A stretch of 56,192 nucleotides of DNA from Lachnospiraceae bacterium (GCA_016281555.1 JAEEIV010000043.1:1-56192); one strand, 5' to 3'; positions 34,508 through 43,197 are shown, counted from the first letter of the stretch. A program made the numbers and translations. Notes: generated by a model not told the origin, from the sequence alone.

Positions 34508-35479
34508 TTACATTTCCCCGTTCAGAAGTCTCTGAAGTCTGGAGGATCTGCCGCCGATTTCAGCCACGGCTTGCTCCGTCGGGATGTCGTTCTTTCCGCT
34601 TTCCATGTAGTTCCTGAGCACGCCGACCAGAATGAACGGACGGACGAAGGCGGAGTGGATGATGCCCCACAGGATCAGCGCGCCGATCGCTGCGGCAATG
34701 AGGATGACCATCTTCGGATCCTGGAACGCTGCCGGAAGCTCAAACTCCATACGTACGGCCATCTCTCCGAGTTCTTCGGTCAGTTTCGTAAATGCGCTCG
34801 GGATCATCGAGAAGATTCCGAAGAGGATGCCGAAGAACGCGCCGCCGACCAGAATGAGAAACAGCATGCTCATTCCGAAGATACGGCCGGCATTCCTAAG
34901 CAGCGTCTTTCCGTGCTTGAAGAACACCGCTGCGCCTTCCAATGCCGCTCTGCCCGCCTTCTGCTCTTTCCTGAAGAAGACCCAGCCGAGGCAGCAGTCG
35001 CAAAGATAACCGACGACGGTCTGGATGCCGCTGTTTACCGTGCTCGCGATCCCGCCGCCGACGTCACCACCGATCTTGTTTCCGAAGGACGTGAGTCCTC
35101 TGCCGAGCTGCTGGAACAGCGCCTTGATCGCATTCGTGATCGCAAAGAACACCAGAACCGTGGTGAAGCGTTCCTTCACCGTTTTTATGCCTTCTTCATA
35201 TACATTGTCCGGAAGAGAATCCTCCGTGACGCCTTTCGTCATCATTGCGATCTGGCCTGCCTTATAGCGGAACCCCACGTACTTTAAGAACAGGGAGATG
35301 AGAATGATGCCGATGATGAGGGCAATGAACAGCCCGATGAGACCTTTATTGCTGATTTTCTCCGCGATGAAAAAGCCGGCCGTCACAATGCCGCCCAGCA
35401 CCAGGAACGCCAGAATGTCGACAAGGAGCCGGCGTAACGAGAACGTCAATGTCTTTTGGTAAATCTCTTTGTTGGTCAT
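34508..35479 (-). CDS. multi-pass membrane protein of unknown function
   Basis: 323 residues from MTNKEIYQK, with AAGGAG upstream; a longer frame runs back across the promoter and is rejected. Four or five hydrophobic segments (near residues 18-38, 44-64, 105-120, 215-245 and 272-290) are separated by basic loops; the middle contains a CDCCLGWVFFRKEQ stretch. I do not recognise the family. It is co-transcribed with the XRE-HD protein downstream, which suggests a shared signal or stress response (inference). Confidence 0.75.
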   Translation of the reverse strand: MTNKEIYQKTLTFSLRRLLVDILAFLVLGGIVTAGFFIAEKISNKGLIGLFIALIIGIILISLFLKYVGFRYKAGQIAMMTKGVTEDSLPDNVYEEGIKTVKERFTTVLVFFAITNAIKALFQQLGRGLTSFGNKIGGDVGGGIASTVNSGIQTVVGYLCDCCLGWVFFRKEQKAGRAALEGAAVFFKHGKTLLRNAGRIFGMSMLFLILVGGAFFGILFGIFSMIPSAFTKLTEELGEMAVRMEFELPAAFQDPKMVILIAAAIGALILWGIIHSAFVRPFILVGVLRNYMESGKNDIPTEQAVAEIGGRSSRLQRLLNGEM

Positions 35480-35528
35480 GGTAAACTCCTTTTTGCACAT
35501 CATCGTTGGCAAAACTTTATCTTTATTG

Positions 35529-35557
35529 ATTATAGCAAATCTGCAGGAATAACTCAA
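35529..35557 (-). promoter_or_regulatory. promoter of membrane protein / XRE-HD operon
   Basis: Minus-strand TTGAGT, 17-nt spacer, TATAAT, about 50 nt before the ATG. It is divergent from the thyA promoter about 70 bp away. Confidence 0.75.
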
Positions 35558-35623
35558 GCGATAAAACGAAGCGGCGGCACGAAAGCCGACCCGCCGCAAA
35601 GCCGTCCGATTCGAGAATACCGC

Positions 35624-35652
35624 TTGCGAAACCCGGAGAAAACGGGTACAAT
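35624..35652 (+). promoter_or_regulatory. promoter of thyA-folA
   Basis: TTGCGA, 17-nt spacer, TACAAT, about 30 nt before the thyA ATG. Confidence 0.7.
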
Positions 35653-35683
35653 GTAATTATGATCCGAAAAAGGAGAATGCGCC

Positions 35684-36514
35684 ATGTCGAAAGCCGATGA
35701 GATATTCATTCAGAACATGAAAGACATCATGGAGACCGGATTCTGGGATACGGATCTTTCCGTGCGCCCGCATTGGGAAGACGGCACGCCTGCGCACACG
35801 GTGAAAAAGTTCTGCATCGTCAACCGGTACGACCTTAGAGAGGAATTGCCGATCTTAACGATCCGGAGGACCGCATTCAAATCCTGCCTCGGGGAACTGC
35901 TTTGGATCTGGCAGAAAAAATCCAACAACGTGCACGATCTGAACAGTCACATCTGGGATGCCTGGGCGGACGAAACCGGGTCGATCGGAAAAGCCTACGG
36001 CTACCAGCTGGCCAAGAAATCCGTTTACCCGGAAGGCGAGTTCGATCAGGTGGACCGCGTGCTTTACGACCTTAAGCACAATCCGCAGTCCCGCCGGATC
36101 ATGACGAACATTTACAACTTCGAAGACCTGCACGAGATGAACCTATATCCCTGTGCTTATTCGATGACGTTTAACGTGTCCGGAAAAACGCTGAACGGCA
36201 TCCTGAACCAGCGGAGCAACGACATGCTGACCGCGAACAACTGGAACGTTTTACAGTATTCGCTGCTGCTCATCATGCTGGCCCAGGTGTCCGGTCTTGA
36301 GGCCGGAGAACTCGTGCACGTCATTGCGGACGCGCACATCTACGACCGGCACATCGATCTCGTGAAGGAAGTGATCGCGAAGCCGATGCATCCCGCACCG
36401 AAGCTCATCGTCGATCCGAACGTCAAGGATTTTTACGATTTCAAACTCAGTTCTTTCAAACTGGAAAACTATGAATACGAGGAGTTGGGACAGAAGATCC
36501 CGGTAGCGATATGA
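35684..36514 (+). CDS. thyA: thymidylate synthase, Bacillus ThyA/ThyP3 type
   Basis: 276 residues. It makes dTMP from dUMP with methylenetetrahydrofolate. The sequence follows B. subtilis ThyA: DGTPAHTVKKF, LLWIWQKKSNNVHDLN, HIWDAW, AYGYQL, NQRSNDMLTANNWNVLQYS and a C-terminal DPNVKDFYDF ending in a hydrophobic VAI. The catalytic Cys is in LYPCAYSMTF; the His that follows Cys in most ThyA proteins is Ala here, and the usual Gln is Thr. The B. subtilis/phage ThyP3 class also lacks that His. AAAGGAG precedes the ATG; the stop overlaps folA by 4 nt. Confidence 0.95.
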   Translation: MSKADEIFIQNMKDIMETGFWDTDLSVRPHWEDGTPAHTVKKFCIVNRYDLREELPILTIRRTAFKSCLGELLWIWQKKSNNVHDLNSHIWDAWADETGSIGKAYGYQLAKKSVYPEGEFDQVDRVLYDLKHNPQSRRIMTNIYNFEDLHEMNLYPCAYSMTFNVSGKTLNGILNQRSNDMLTANNWNVLQYSLLLIMLAQVSGLEAGELVHVIADAHIYDRHIDLVKEVIAKPMHPAPKLIVDPNVKDFYDFKLSSFKLENYEYEELGQKIPVAI

Positions 36515-37044
36515 TCATTGCCATCTTAAACTGTGACGAAAAATGGGGCATCGGAAAGAAGAACGACCTGCTCTTCCATCTTCCGCTCGATATGAAATTC
36601 TTCCGCGAAACGACCTCGGGCCATACGGTCGCGATGGGCGAGAATACGTTGCTCAGTTTTCCGGGCGGAAAACCGTTAAAAAAGCGAACGAACATCGTGC
36701 TCTCCGCAGATGAAACCCATAACTACGAAGGCGTCGTGAACGTCCACTCTTTCGAGGACTTTCTTCTGGAGATCCGTGACCGCGCCAAAAAGGAAGACGT
36801 GTACATCATCGGAGGCGCTTCGATCTACCGCCAGATGCTGCCGTACTGCGCGAAAGTTCTGCTGACAAAGGTGCACCGTGACGGGGGCGCCGAAGTCTTC
36901 TTCCCGAATCTCGATGAGATGGAAAACTTCGTCATCACCGATTCCTCCGAACCCGTGATGGATGGAGAAATCGAGATTCAGTTCCTCACCTATCAGAATC
37001 TCAAACCAAAGCAGATCCGGAAAAGCCGGAAACCGCGTCTTTAA
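36511..37044 (+). CDS. folA: dihydrofolate reductase
   Basis: 177 residues. [25 protein letters not shown] carries the family start and substrate loop, followed by [13 protein letters not shown] (NADPH site) and [16 protein letters not shown], a standard DHFR layout. It regenerates tetrahydrofolate oxidised by ThyA, encoded by the overlapping gene. It ends in a basic tail ([13 protein letters not shown]), and its stop codon overlaps the stop of the convergent second glnN. Confidence 0.95.
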   Translation: MIIAILNCDEKWGIGKKNDLLFHLPLDMKFFRETTSGHTVAMGENTLLSFPGGKPLKKRTNIVLSADETHNYEGVVNVHSFEDFLLEIRDRAKKEDVYIIGGASIYRQMLPYCAKVLLTKVHRDGGAEVFFPNLDEMENFVITDSSEPVMDGEIEIQFLTYQNLKPKQIRKSRKPRL

Positions 37045-39131
37045 TGCACACCGAAGAAAATGTCGCCGTAGGTCGGGAAGGGCCAGTATTCCTTCGCGAC
37101 CAGCAGTTCTAATTCATCCGCCGCGAGACGGAGTTTTTCCATGATCGGCAGGATGGAATCCCGCACCCACATGGCCTGTTCCGTGGAATCCACGAACGTC
37201 TCGGACCGCGCCAACAATTTCCGCAAAGTTTCCGTCCGCTCAAACAGGATCGCAGTCAGGGAAGAGAGTTTCTTCGCCGTCTCTTCCTCGAACGGGGCCG
37301 GAATGCCGGCTTTCGCCTTCACCGCCGCCTCTTCCAATACCTTCTCCGTATAAGCCGCGACTGCAGGAAGGATCTCCTTCTTCGACATTTCCACCATCGT
37401 CCGTGCTTCGATCTCCACGGTCTTATAGTAGTTCTCCATATGGATTTCCATACGGGAACGCATCTCGCTTTCCGTAAAGATGCCGAGACTCGTGAACAAT
37501 TCCAGGTTTTTCGGATCCAGGGAATGCGCTCTCGCATCCGGCGTCGTCTGATAGTTCGACAGGCCGCGGACTTCCGTCGCCTCCCGGATCCATGCATCGT
37601 CGTAGCCGTTTCCGTTGAAGATGATGCGTTTGTGACGGTGGATGGAATCGCGAAGCAATGCATGCAACGCCTCGTTCAGATCCGGCGCTCCCTGCAATGC
37701 GTCGGCGAACCGGTTCAGCACCTTCGCGACCGCACTGTTCAGTGCAATGTTCGCGCCGGCGATCGAGTTCGACGAACCCACCATACGGAATTCGAATTTA
37801 TTGCTCGTGAAGGCAAACGGCGACGTACGGTTCCGGTCCGTCGTGTCCCGCTTCAGTTTCGGAAGAACGTCCACGCCGAGCTTGATCGTACGTTCCTGAC
37901 AGCCCTTATACTCCTCGTCGCGCTCAATGGCTTCGAGGATCCCCGTCAGTTCATCTCCTAAAAATACGGAAATCACGGCCGGCGGCGCTTCGCTCGCGCC
38001 GAGACGGTGGTCGTTCGCCGCCGACGCAATGGAGATTCGGAGGAAATCCTGATACTCGTCCACGGCTTCGATGATCGCCGTCAAAAACAGCAGGAACTGC
38101 GCGTTCTCGTGCGGCGTATCTCCGGGCGACAGCAGGTTCTGTCCGCTGTCGGTGGCGATCGACCAGTTATTGTGCTTGCCGGAGCCGTTCACTCCCGCAA
38201 ACGGCTTTTCATGCAGAAGACAAACGAGCTGATGTTCCCTCGCCAGACGCTGCATCATCTCCATGACGAGCTGGTTCTGGTCCGTCGCGATGTTCGCCGT
38301 CGTGTAAATGCAGGCAAGCTCATGCTGCCCGGGCGCGACCTCATTGTGCTCCGTTTTCGCATAAATGCCGAGCCGCCAGAGTTCCCGGTCCAGGTCTTCC
38401 ATGAACGCCTTCACGCGGGGCTTGATCACGCCGAAATAGTGATCGTCCATTTCCTGTCCCTTCGGCGGTTTCGCGCCGAAGAGCGTGCGGCCCGTATACA
38501 CAAGGTCGCGCCGTTTATAGAACTGTTCGCTGTCGATCAAAAAGTATTCCTGTTCCGCGCCGACGGAGGCAATGACCTGCTTCGCCTCGGTATTCGAGAA
38601 CAGCCGGAGAATGCGAAGCGCCGCTTTATTCAACACTTCCATGGAACGGAGCAGCGGCGTCTTTTTATCGAGTGCCTCGCCTGTATAGGAGCAGAACGCC
38701 GTCGGAATGCACAGCGTGTTTCCCTTAATGAACGCCGGAGAACTCGCGTCCCAGATCGTATATCCTCGCGCCTCGAACGTCGCCCGGAGGCCGCCGGACG
38801 GGAACGAGGAAGCGTCGGGTTCGCCGCGCATGAGTTCCTTTCCGGAAAACTCCATGAGACAAGAGCCGCCTTCGCCCGGAACGACGAAGCCGTCGTGTTT
38901 CTCCGCCGTGACGCCGGTCATCGGCTGGAACCAATGGGTAAAATGCGTGGCGCCGCGCTCGACCGCCCAGTCTTTCATGGCTTCGGCGACCGCTTTCGCC
39001 ACGGACGGATCCAGTCCCCTGCCCTCGCGAATGGTCTGATGCAGCGACTGATAGATCTCATCCGTCAGCCATTCCTTCATTTTCCGGTCATCAAAAACCA
39101 GCTCGCCGAAATAATCGCATACGCCCGCCAT
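37041..39131 (-). CDS. glnN: glutamine synthetase type III, second copy
   Basis: 696 residues from [14 protein letters not shown] lies 6 nt upstream, and a longer frame is rejected. It carries the same type-III blocks as the first copy ([72 protein letters not shown]) but differs widely outside them, so it is not a recent duplicate. It stands alone with its own promoter. The leader of about 100 nt holds a GCGGT-CCTT-ACCGC hairpin (39159-39172) close to the RBS, which could affect translation. Confidence 0.97.
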   Translation of the reverse strand: MAGVCDYFGELVFDDRKMKEWLTDEIYQSLHQTIREGRGLDPSVAKAVAEAMKDWAVERGATHFTHWFQPMTGVTAEKHDGFVVPGEGGSCLMEFSGKELMRGEPDASSFPSGGLRATFEARGYTIWDASSPAFIKGNTLCIPTAFCSYTGEALDKKTPLLRSMEVLNKAALRILRLFSNTEAKQVIASVGAEQEYFLIDSEQFYKRRDLVYTGRTLFGAKPPKGQEMDDHYFGVIKPRVKAFMEDLDRELWRLGIYAKTEHNEVAPGQHELACIYTTANIATDQNQLVMEMMQRLAREHQLVCLLHEKPFAGVNGSGKHNNWSIATDSGQNLLSPGDTPHENAQFLLFLTAIIEAVDEYQDFLRISIASAANDHRLGASEAPPAVISVFLGDELTGILEAIERDEEYKGCQERTIKLGVDVLPKLKRDTTDRNRTSPFAFTSNKFEFRMVGSSNSIAGANIALNSAVAKVLNRFADALQGAPDLNEALHALLRDSIHRHKRIIFNGNGYDDAWIREATEVRGLSNYQTTPDARAHSLDPKNLELFTSLGIFTESEMRSRMEIHMENYYKTVEIEARTMVEMSKKEILPAVAAYTEKVLEEAAVKAKAGIPAPFEEETAKKLSSLTAILFERTETLRKLLARSETFVDSTEQAMWVRDSILPIMEKLRLAADELELLVAKEYWPFPTYGDIFFGVH

Positions 39132-39235
39132 ATTTTTCCTCCTGACGCCGGCCGTTCTGCGGTCCTTACCGCTCCGGTCGAAAAGCATCTCCCTGTTTGT
39201 GCTGCAGGAAAAACTCCCACTGATACTTGTTCGGG

Positions 39236-39265
39236 ATTATAACACTTTTCTTTACAGCGTGTCAA
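39236..39265 (-). promoter_or_regulatory. promoter of second glnN
   Basis: Minus-strand TTGACA, 18-nt spacer, TATAAT. The -35 box overlaps the last codons of the YolD-like gene. Confidence 0.8.
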
Positions 39266-39483
39266 CCGACATCGGCCCCGTCCGTCAGGGATTCTTTCAC
39301 TTCCTCATACTGCGCTTCCTGTACCCTCCGCTCCTCGTCGATCCCGTCTTCAAATCCCGTCAATGCGGCGAACGGCATGAACTGTGCGGCACGTTTTTCC
39401 TTCGGCATTCTCGGCCGTTCCTTCGGTTCCGGGTGCGGCAACAAGAGGATATCCTTATATTTTCTGTCCATTTTTTCCGCCAT
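39262..39483 (-). CDS. YolD-like protein
   Basis: 73 residues. The core KEKRAAQFMPFAALTGFEDGIDEERR matches in pattern the RAAQFxPFAALxGY signature of YolD-like proteins, small partners of Y-family polymerases encoded beside UvrX/UmuC genes in Bacillota. It lies 14 nt after the polymerase gene with AGGA as RBS, so it shares the SOS promoter. The biochemical role is not established; an accessory or modulator of translesion synthesis is the usual guess. Confidence 0.8.
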   Translation of the reverse strand: MAEKMDRKYKDILLLPHPEPKERPRMPKEKRAAQFMPFAALTGFEDGIDEERRVQEAQYEEVKESLTDGADVG

Positions 39484-39497
39484 GACGTTTCCTTCGT

Positions 39498-41045
39498 TTA
39501 CCCCTTGTGTCCGCCGACCTGTTCATTCCGTTCCCGCGCGGTCGCTCCCTCCAGGAAATCCATCCCGCGTAAAATCGCATTCTTTCCGTACCGGTTTCGG
39601 ACGGACAGGATCGTTTTCTGCAGCCGTCTCTCCTTTCCGCTCTCTTCCGGCCCCGCAGTTTCATTGCCGTTTTTTCCGTCATTGCCATCCTTCCGGTCCC
39701 CGGTCTCCGCTCCCGTCCCGTCAAGCAGGGAAAAGAGCGTCAGCTGCTCCGGTAGCGGACGCGTTTCCTCGCATCCCTCGGGCAATACGTGCGAAAAAAC
39801 GACGAACATCCGGCGGACCAGTAAAAACGGATCCACGATTTCTTCAAACAAAGCCTTCACGGCGTCCATGATCCGCATTCCCGAAGACGTGAAGCCGCCG
39901 AGATTTCTCGATCCGTGTGCCTCCTTCGGCGCTTCCCGCCCGAAAAAATCCAGGATGACCGGCCCTTTGTAATGCGCCCTTCGGTTCGGATCCTTCAGAT
40001 TCTCGTGGTCATAGCAAACCGTCAGGACCACCTGATCCGTGACGAGGTGCTTCGCCACAAGATCCAGCACCAGCGAATCGGCCATTTCCTTCATCACGAG
40101 TTCAGCTTTTTCCGCAGAATAAGGCGAGGCCAGCACCTGCCCGACGGAAAGACTTCTGTCTTTCGGCCGGTACGCGTGCACGTCCGCCATCGTGCACGGC
40201 TCATAGCCCCAGGCGTGGTCAATGAGAAGCTCCGCATTCACGCCGAACAGTTTATAAAGCAGCCGTTCGTTTTCCAGGGAAAACGCCGCGAGATCGCCCA
40301 TCGTAAACACGCCGTAACGCTGCAGGGTCCTCGCCGTTCCGCGGCCGATCCGCCAGAAATCCGTAAGGGGCATATGTCCCCAGAGATGCGAGCGGTACGT
40401 CGTTTCATCCAGTTCCGCAATGCGCACGCCGTCCGCATCCGGGCTCACATGCTTCGCCTCAATGTCCATCGCGATCTTCGCGAGATAAAGATTCGAACCG
40501 ATCCCCGCCGTCGCCGTTATCCCGGTCTCCGAAAGCACCTCCCGGATCATCTTCATGGCCAGTTCCCGCGGCGTCAGCCCGTAAGTATGCAGGTATGCGG
40601 TCACGTCCATGAACACCTCGTCCACCGAATAGACGTGAATATCTTCGGGCGCCACGTAGCGGAGATAAATGCCGTAGATTTTCCGGCTGATCTCCATGTA
40701 GCGGCGCATTCTGGGCACCGCCGTGATGAAAGCAAGTTCCATCCCCGGATCGCTTTTCAGCACGCGGTCCACGAACGATTGCCCGTAAAACTGCCCGTCC
40801 GGCGCCCGCTTCTTCCGGTCGGCATTGATTTCCTTCACCCGCTCAATGACCTCGAACAGCCGCGCCCTGCCGGGGATGCCGTACTGTTTCAAGGACGGCG
40901 AAACGGCGAGACAGATGGTTTTTTCCGTCCGGCTCTCATCCGCCACGACCAGATTCACGCCGAGCGGATCCAGACCGCGGTCCGCACATTCCACCGACGC
41001 ATAAAACGACTTCAGATCGATCGCAATGTAATTCCGCCCCGCCAT
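39498..41045 (-). CDS. Y-family DNA polymerase (UmuC/UvrX-like)
   Basis: 515 residues from MAGRNYIAIDLKSFYASVEC; an ATG eight codons earlier is possible, and neither has a strong RBS. Catalytic blocks: IDLKSFYASVEC (metal Asp, steric-gate Phe/Tyr region), IHVYSVDEVFMDV (SxDE pair), AGIGSNLYLAKIAMD, and the helix-hairpin-helix region WRIGRGTARTLQRYGV. The little-finger domain follows (RSLSVGQVL), with a low-complexity C-terminal tail. It carries out error-prone bypass of DNA lesions. The promoter contains a LexA box, and the YolD-like gene is co-transcribed. Confidence 0.93.
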   Translation of the reverse strand: MAGRNYIAIDLKSFYASVECADRGLDPLGVNLVVADESRTEKTICLAVSPSLKQYGIPGRARLFEVIERVKEINADRKKRAPDGQFYGQSFVDRVLKSDPGMELAFITAVPRMRRYMEISRKIYGIYLRYVAPEDIHVYSVDEVFMDVTAYLHTYGLTPRELAMKMIREVLSETGITATAGIGSNLYLAKIAMDIEAKHVSPDADGVRIAELDETTYRSHLWGHMPLTDFWRIGRGTARTLQRYGVFTMGDLAAFSLENERLLYKLFGVNAELLIDHAWGYEPCTMADVHAYRPKDRSLSVGQVLASPYSAEKAELVMKEMADSLVLDLVAKHLVTDQVVLTVCYDHENLKDPNRRAHYKGPVILDFFGREAPKEAHGSRNLGGFTSSGMRIMDAVKALFEEIVDPFLLVRRMFVVFSHVLPEGCEETRPLPEQLTLFSLLDGTGAETGDRKDGNDGKNGNETAGPEESGKERRLQKTILSVRNRYGKNAILRGMDFLEGATARERNEQVGGHKG

Positions 41046-41119
41046 GGTTCCGCCCGCGCTTCCCTGCATTCCCTTTACTTTCCGGGAGCATGGAGTCTCC
41101 CGCTGAGTCTGACACGTTC

Positions 41120-41148
41120 ATTATATCGAACATTTGTTCGAATGTCAA
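41120..41148 (-). promoter_or_regulatory. SOS promoter of the Y-family polymerase operon with LexA box
   Basis: Minus-strand TTGACA, 17-nt spacer, TATAAT. The spacer is filled by the palindrome CGAACATTTGTTCG (41127-41140), a perfect match to the Gram-positive LexA operator pattern CGAACRNRYGTTYG core (GAAC-N4-GTTC). LexA bound here would block polymerase entry. The remaining 41150-41390 stretch has no gene I can support, only imperfect GC-rich inverted repeats. Confidence 0.92.
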
Positions 41149-41393
41149 GACAGTATTTTCCCTTTTCTCCGGGTTTCAATCCCGCCGCAGCGTCGTGTCA
41201 ATGATAACGAACCGCGCATCACGTTTCTATGGTCTAAAAATGCGGCATATTCCGGCCGGACTGCTGACGGGACGAATTATCAAACAGTCTTCTCAAAACT
41301 GCAAAGCCGGCCTTTTTACGCTTCAGAACCGGCTTCTCGATCACCGTCCGGGCTTCTTCCTGCCGATCGTCGGAACCATGCCTTTTTTCCAGC

Positions 41394-41422
41394 AAAAAAG
41401 CCGGTCTTTTCCCGACCGGCTT
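41394..41422 (-). terminator. terminator at the end of the giant surface-protein locus
   Basis: Minus-strand AAGCCGGTC / GACCGGCTT (9 bp, 7-nt loop) followed by a U-run, 24 nt after the last gene. Confidence 0.9.
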
Positions 41423-41445
41423 GCAAATATGAAATTGTCCGCACG

Positions 41446-41937
41446 TCATTGAAGCACGTGCAATGTCGTTGAAATATTGACCGAGCCCTCGCTGTAATAA
41501 GTCTCCGGCTCATAGGAGATCACGCGGTACTTGACCGCTACGTCCCCGCTCAGATCCTTCAAAAGCGTAACGTTCCGCACGAAGGTGCCGGGTTTCAGAA
41601 CGCCGGTCTCCGCAAGCAGCGTCCCGTCGTCCGCCGACAGGATCTTGCACTTCAGCCAGACCGTATTGGTCTCAGCCGAAGCAAAGCAGATCTCTGCCTT
41701 TCCGTCCTTCGCTTCCGGCTCGCCGATGAGCCCCGCGGAATAGACGCCTGCGAAGTCGAACATCTTGTATCGATCGTCCGTCTCCGAGGGCGCGCCCGCT
41801 TCCGCATTCTCTTCGAACGGCGGCGGAACGAACTTCCGGTCTTCTTTTTGCCTGCCCATCACGAGAAAGACCGCGGTCCAGACGGCCGCGACCAAAAGTG
41901 TGATCAAGGCAATGACAAGAACCTGACGTTTGGTCAT
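41446..41937 (-). CDS. membrane-anchored extracytoplasmic protein, locus component
   Basis: 163 residues from ATG (MTKRQVLVIAL); a TTG three codons earlier is an alternative, and neither has a clear RBS. One membrane segment (about 6-28), a Pro/Glu-rich linker, then a beta-type domain with CKILSADDGTLLAETGVLKPGTF and YRVISYEPETYY. This domain has the same order of elements as the C-terminal domain of the 270-residue protein in the locus (ILSGGERVLLGSTGLVPPG, YKVGYYNPETG). I do not recognise a named family. A terminator separates it from the preceding gene, so it may be expressed at a lower level or from an unseen promoter. Confidence 0.75.
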   Translation of the reverse strand: MTKRQVLVIALITLLVAAVWTAVFLVMGRQKEDRKFVPPPFEENAEAGAPSETDDRYKMFDFAGVYSAGLIGEPEAKDGKAEICFASAETNTVWLKCKILSADDGTLLAETGVLKPGTFVRNVTLLKDLSGDVAVKYRVISYEPETYYSEGSVNISTTLHVLQ

Positions 41938-41963
41938 ATCGCTCAACGCTTTCTGAATGATAC

Positions 41964-42001
41964 AAAAATTCAGAGGGAAGAGTCAGGCTCTCCCCTCTGA
42001 A
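41964..42001 (-). terminator. internal terminator between third small secreted paralogue and last locus gene
   Basis: Minus-strand TTCAGAGGGGAGAG / CTCTTCCCTCTGAA, a 14-bp stem with one G-U pair and a 5-nt loop, followed by five U. Confidence 0.85.
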
Positions 42002-42015
42002 CCGTTAAGAACAAC

Positions 42016-42579
42016 TTACGGAGCTGCAGTGATCGCAACCGTGATGGTGTCGACCGTGAAAGCTTCCTTCGTGGTCGGAGTGCCGGAAACGGTAACAGAA
42101 TACTGCGCAGCCGGAGCCGCAGAAACAGCCGTGCCTTCCGCCGTAATAAGCGTACCGGTGCCCTGATCTTCCAACGTAGCGGTCACGCCGTTCTTCACTT
42201 CGCTGACCAATGCATCGTTGGTGAACTTCGCCGCATACGCAACGGCCGCATTGGAATGGTTCGTCACGGTGACGTTCTTCGTGGCCGCAGCCCAAGTACC
42301 GGTCGCCTCAGAAGACCCGTTCATATACTTATGCGTCGTCGGATCCCAAACGACTTCCGTGTTATCGCCGTCGAAATTGAAGGTGAACGTAAGATCGTCC
42401 CAAGAAACGACCACATAGTAAACGGTGGTCAGTTCCTGATCGTGCTCATCGTACACATTGACCTTCACCTCGCCGGTGTCCTGTCCCGGAAGCGTAGTGA
42501 TGGTGGTTTCCGCAAACGCCGGAACCACGGCCATGGCCGCGATCACAACTGCCGTAAGGATAGCAATAAGCTTCTTCAT
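42016..42579 (-). CDS. small secreted paralogue 3, sharing the giant protein's C-terminal module
   Basis: 187 residues. Sec signal (MKKLIAILTAVV to AFA, about 1-23). The mature protein carries the module VYYVVVSWDDLTFTF, WDPTTHKYMNG, VTVTNHSNAAVAYAAKF and VDTITVAITAAP. The final ITAAP is identical to the last five residues of the 2105-residue protein. No anchor, Cys or sortase motif, so it is presumably secreted or held by protein contacts. It follows paralogue 2 by 24 nt with GGAGA as RBS. Family unnamed to me. Confidence 0.85.
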   Translation of the reverse strand: MKKLIAILTAVVIAAMAVVPAFAETTITTLPGQDTGEVKVNVYDEHDQELTTVYYVVVSWDDLTFTFNFDGDNTEVVWDPTTHKYMNGSSEATGTWAAATKNVTVTNHSNAAVAYAAKFTNDALVSEVKNGVTATLEDQGTGTLITAEGTAVSAAPAAQYSVTVSGTPTTKEAFTVDTITVAITAAP

Positions 42580-42603
42580 TTTCTTTCTCCTTTTCTTTGA
42601 AAA

Positions 42604-43197
42604 TTACTTCGTCAGAGAGACGATGACCGTGTCAACCGTGAAGGTAGAAAGCAGATTCGGAACTGCAGTATTGTCAACTTCCACACCGGAGGTCGCAAAC
42701 GGAGCCGCATCATATTCCGTGCCTTCCGCCGTCGCAAGCGTTCCGTCTGCGCCTGTCAGGACTGCCGTGACATTGCCGGTCAGTTTGCTGTGCTTCGGAG
42801 CCGTTGCATCCGGAGCATTCTCGAACGAGAAGCCGTAGGTCACTTCCGCGTTGGAATGGTTGATCAATTTCACCGCATCCGCGATCGCGTTGGTTTCCGT
42901 CGTGCCGACCATCCACTTACCGGTAAGGTTCGTGTAGGTGTGCGTATCGGGATCCCATTCGATCTCATCCGCCGTCTGATCCGCCTTGAAGGTGAAGGTC
43001 ATGTCTTTCCATTCGATGACGACCTTGTACACCTTTTCGCCTGTCAGCGTGTTGCCGTTCTTGTCTTTCACTTCGACGATGACGTCGTTGTCTTTGTCGC
43101 CGCTGATTTCCGTATCAGCAAGATCGGTAGCAAATACGGATACGCTCATAGAAAGGACCATGATCGCGGCAAACAAAATTGCCCATACTTTCTTCAT
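42604..43197 (-). CDS. small secreted paralogue 2
   Basis: 197 residues. Sec signal (about 1-23, ending VFA). The mature protein has the shared module: VYKVVIEWKDMTFTFK, WDPDTHTYTNL, VKLINHSNAEVTYGFSF, TDGTLATAEGTE-like loop and FTVDTVIVSLTK. An acidic lysine-rich segment precedes the module. GAGGAGA lies about 7 nt before the ATG, 21 nt after paralogue 1. Role unknown; its similarity to the giant's C-terminus suggests it can occupy the same binding position (inference). Confidence 0.85.
   Translation of the reverse strand: MKKVWAILFAAIMVLSMSVSVFATDLADTEISGDKDNDVIVEVKDKNGNTLTGEKVYKVVIEWKDMTFTFKADQTADEIEWDPDTHTYTNLTGKWMVGTTETNAIADAVKLINHSNAEVTYGFSFENAPDATAPKHSKLTGNVTAVLTGADGTLATAEGTEYDAAPFATSGVEVDNTAVPNLLSTFTVDTVIVSLTK

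Noticed and set aside
39131-39229. ANTAR hairpins in the leader of the second glnN
   Set aside because: The GCGGT-AAGG-ACCGC hairpin has a 4-nt loop without the A1/G4 pattern, and no terminator follows.
38007-39242. 411-codon plus-strand open frame opposite the second glnN
   Set aside because: Shadow frame; runs across the glnN promoter and has biased Arg/Val/Asp content.
39199-39972. Plus-strand open frames over YolD and the polymerase 3' end
   Set aside because: Pro/Ser/Phe-rich shadow frames; the minus-strand YolD signature and SOS promoter decide the strand.
41150-41452. Plus-strand open frames in the gap before the surface locus
   Set aside because: They cross a clear minus-strand terminator and have no RBS or similarity; treated as noncoding.
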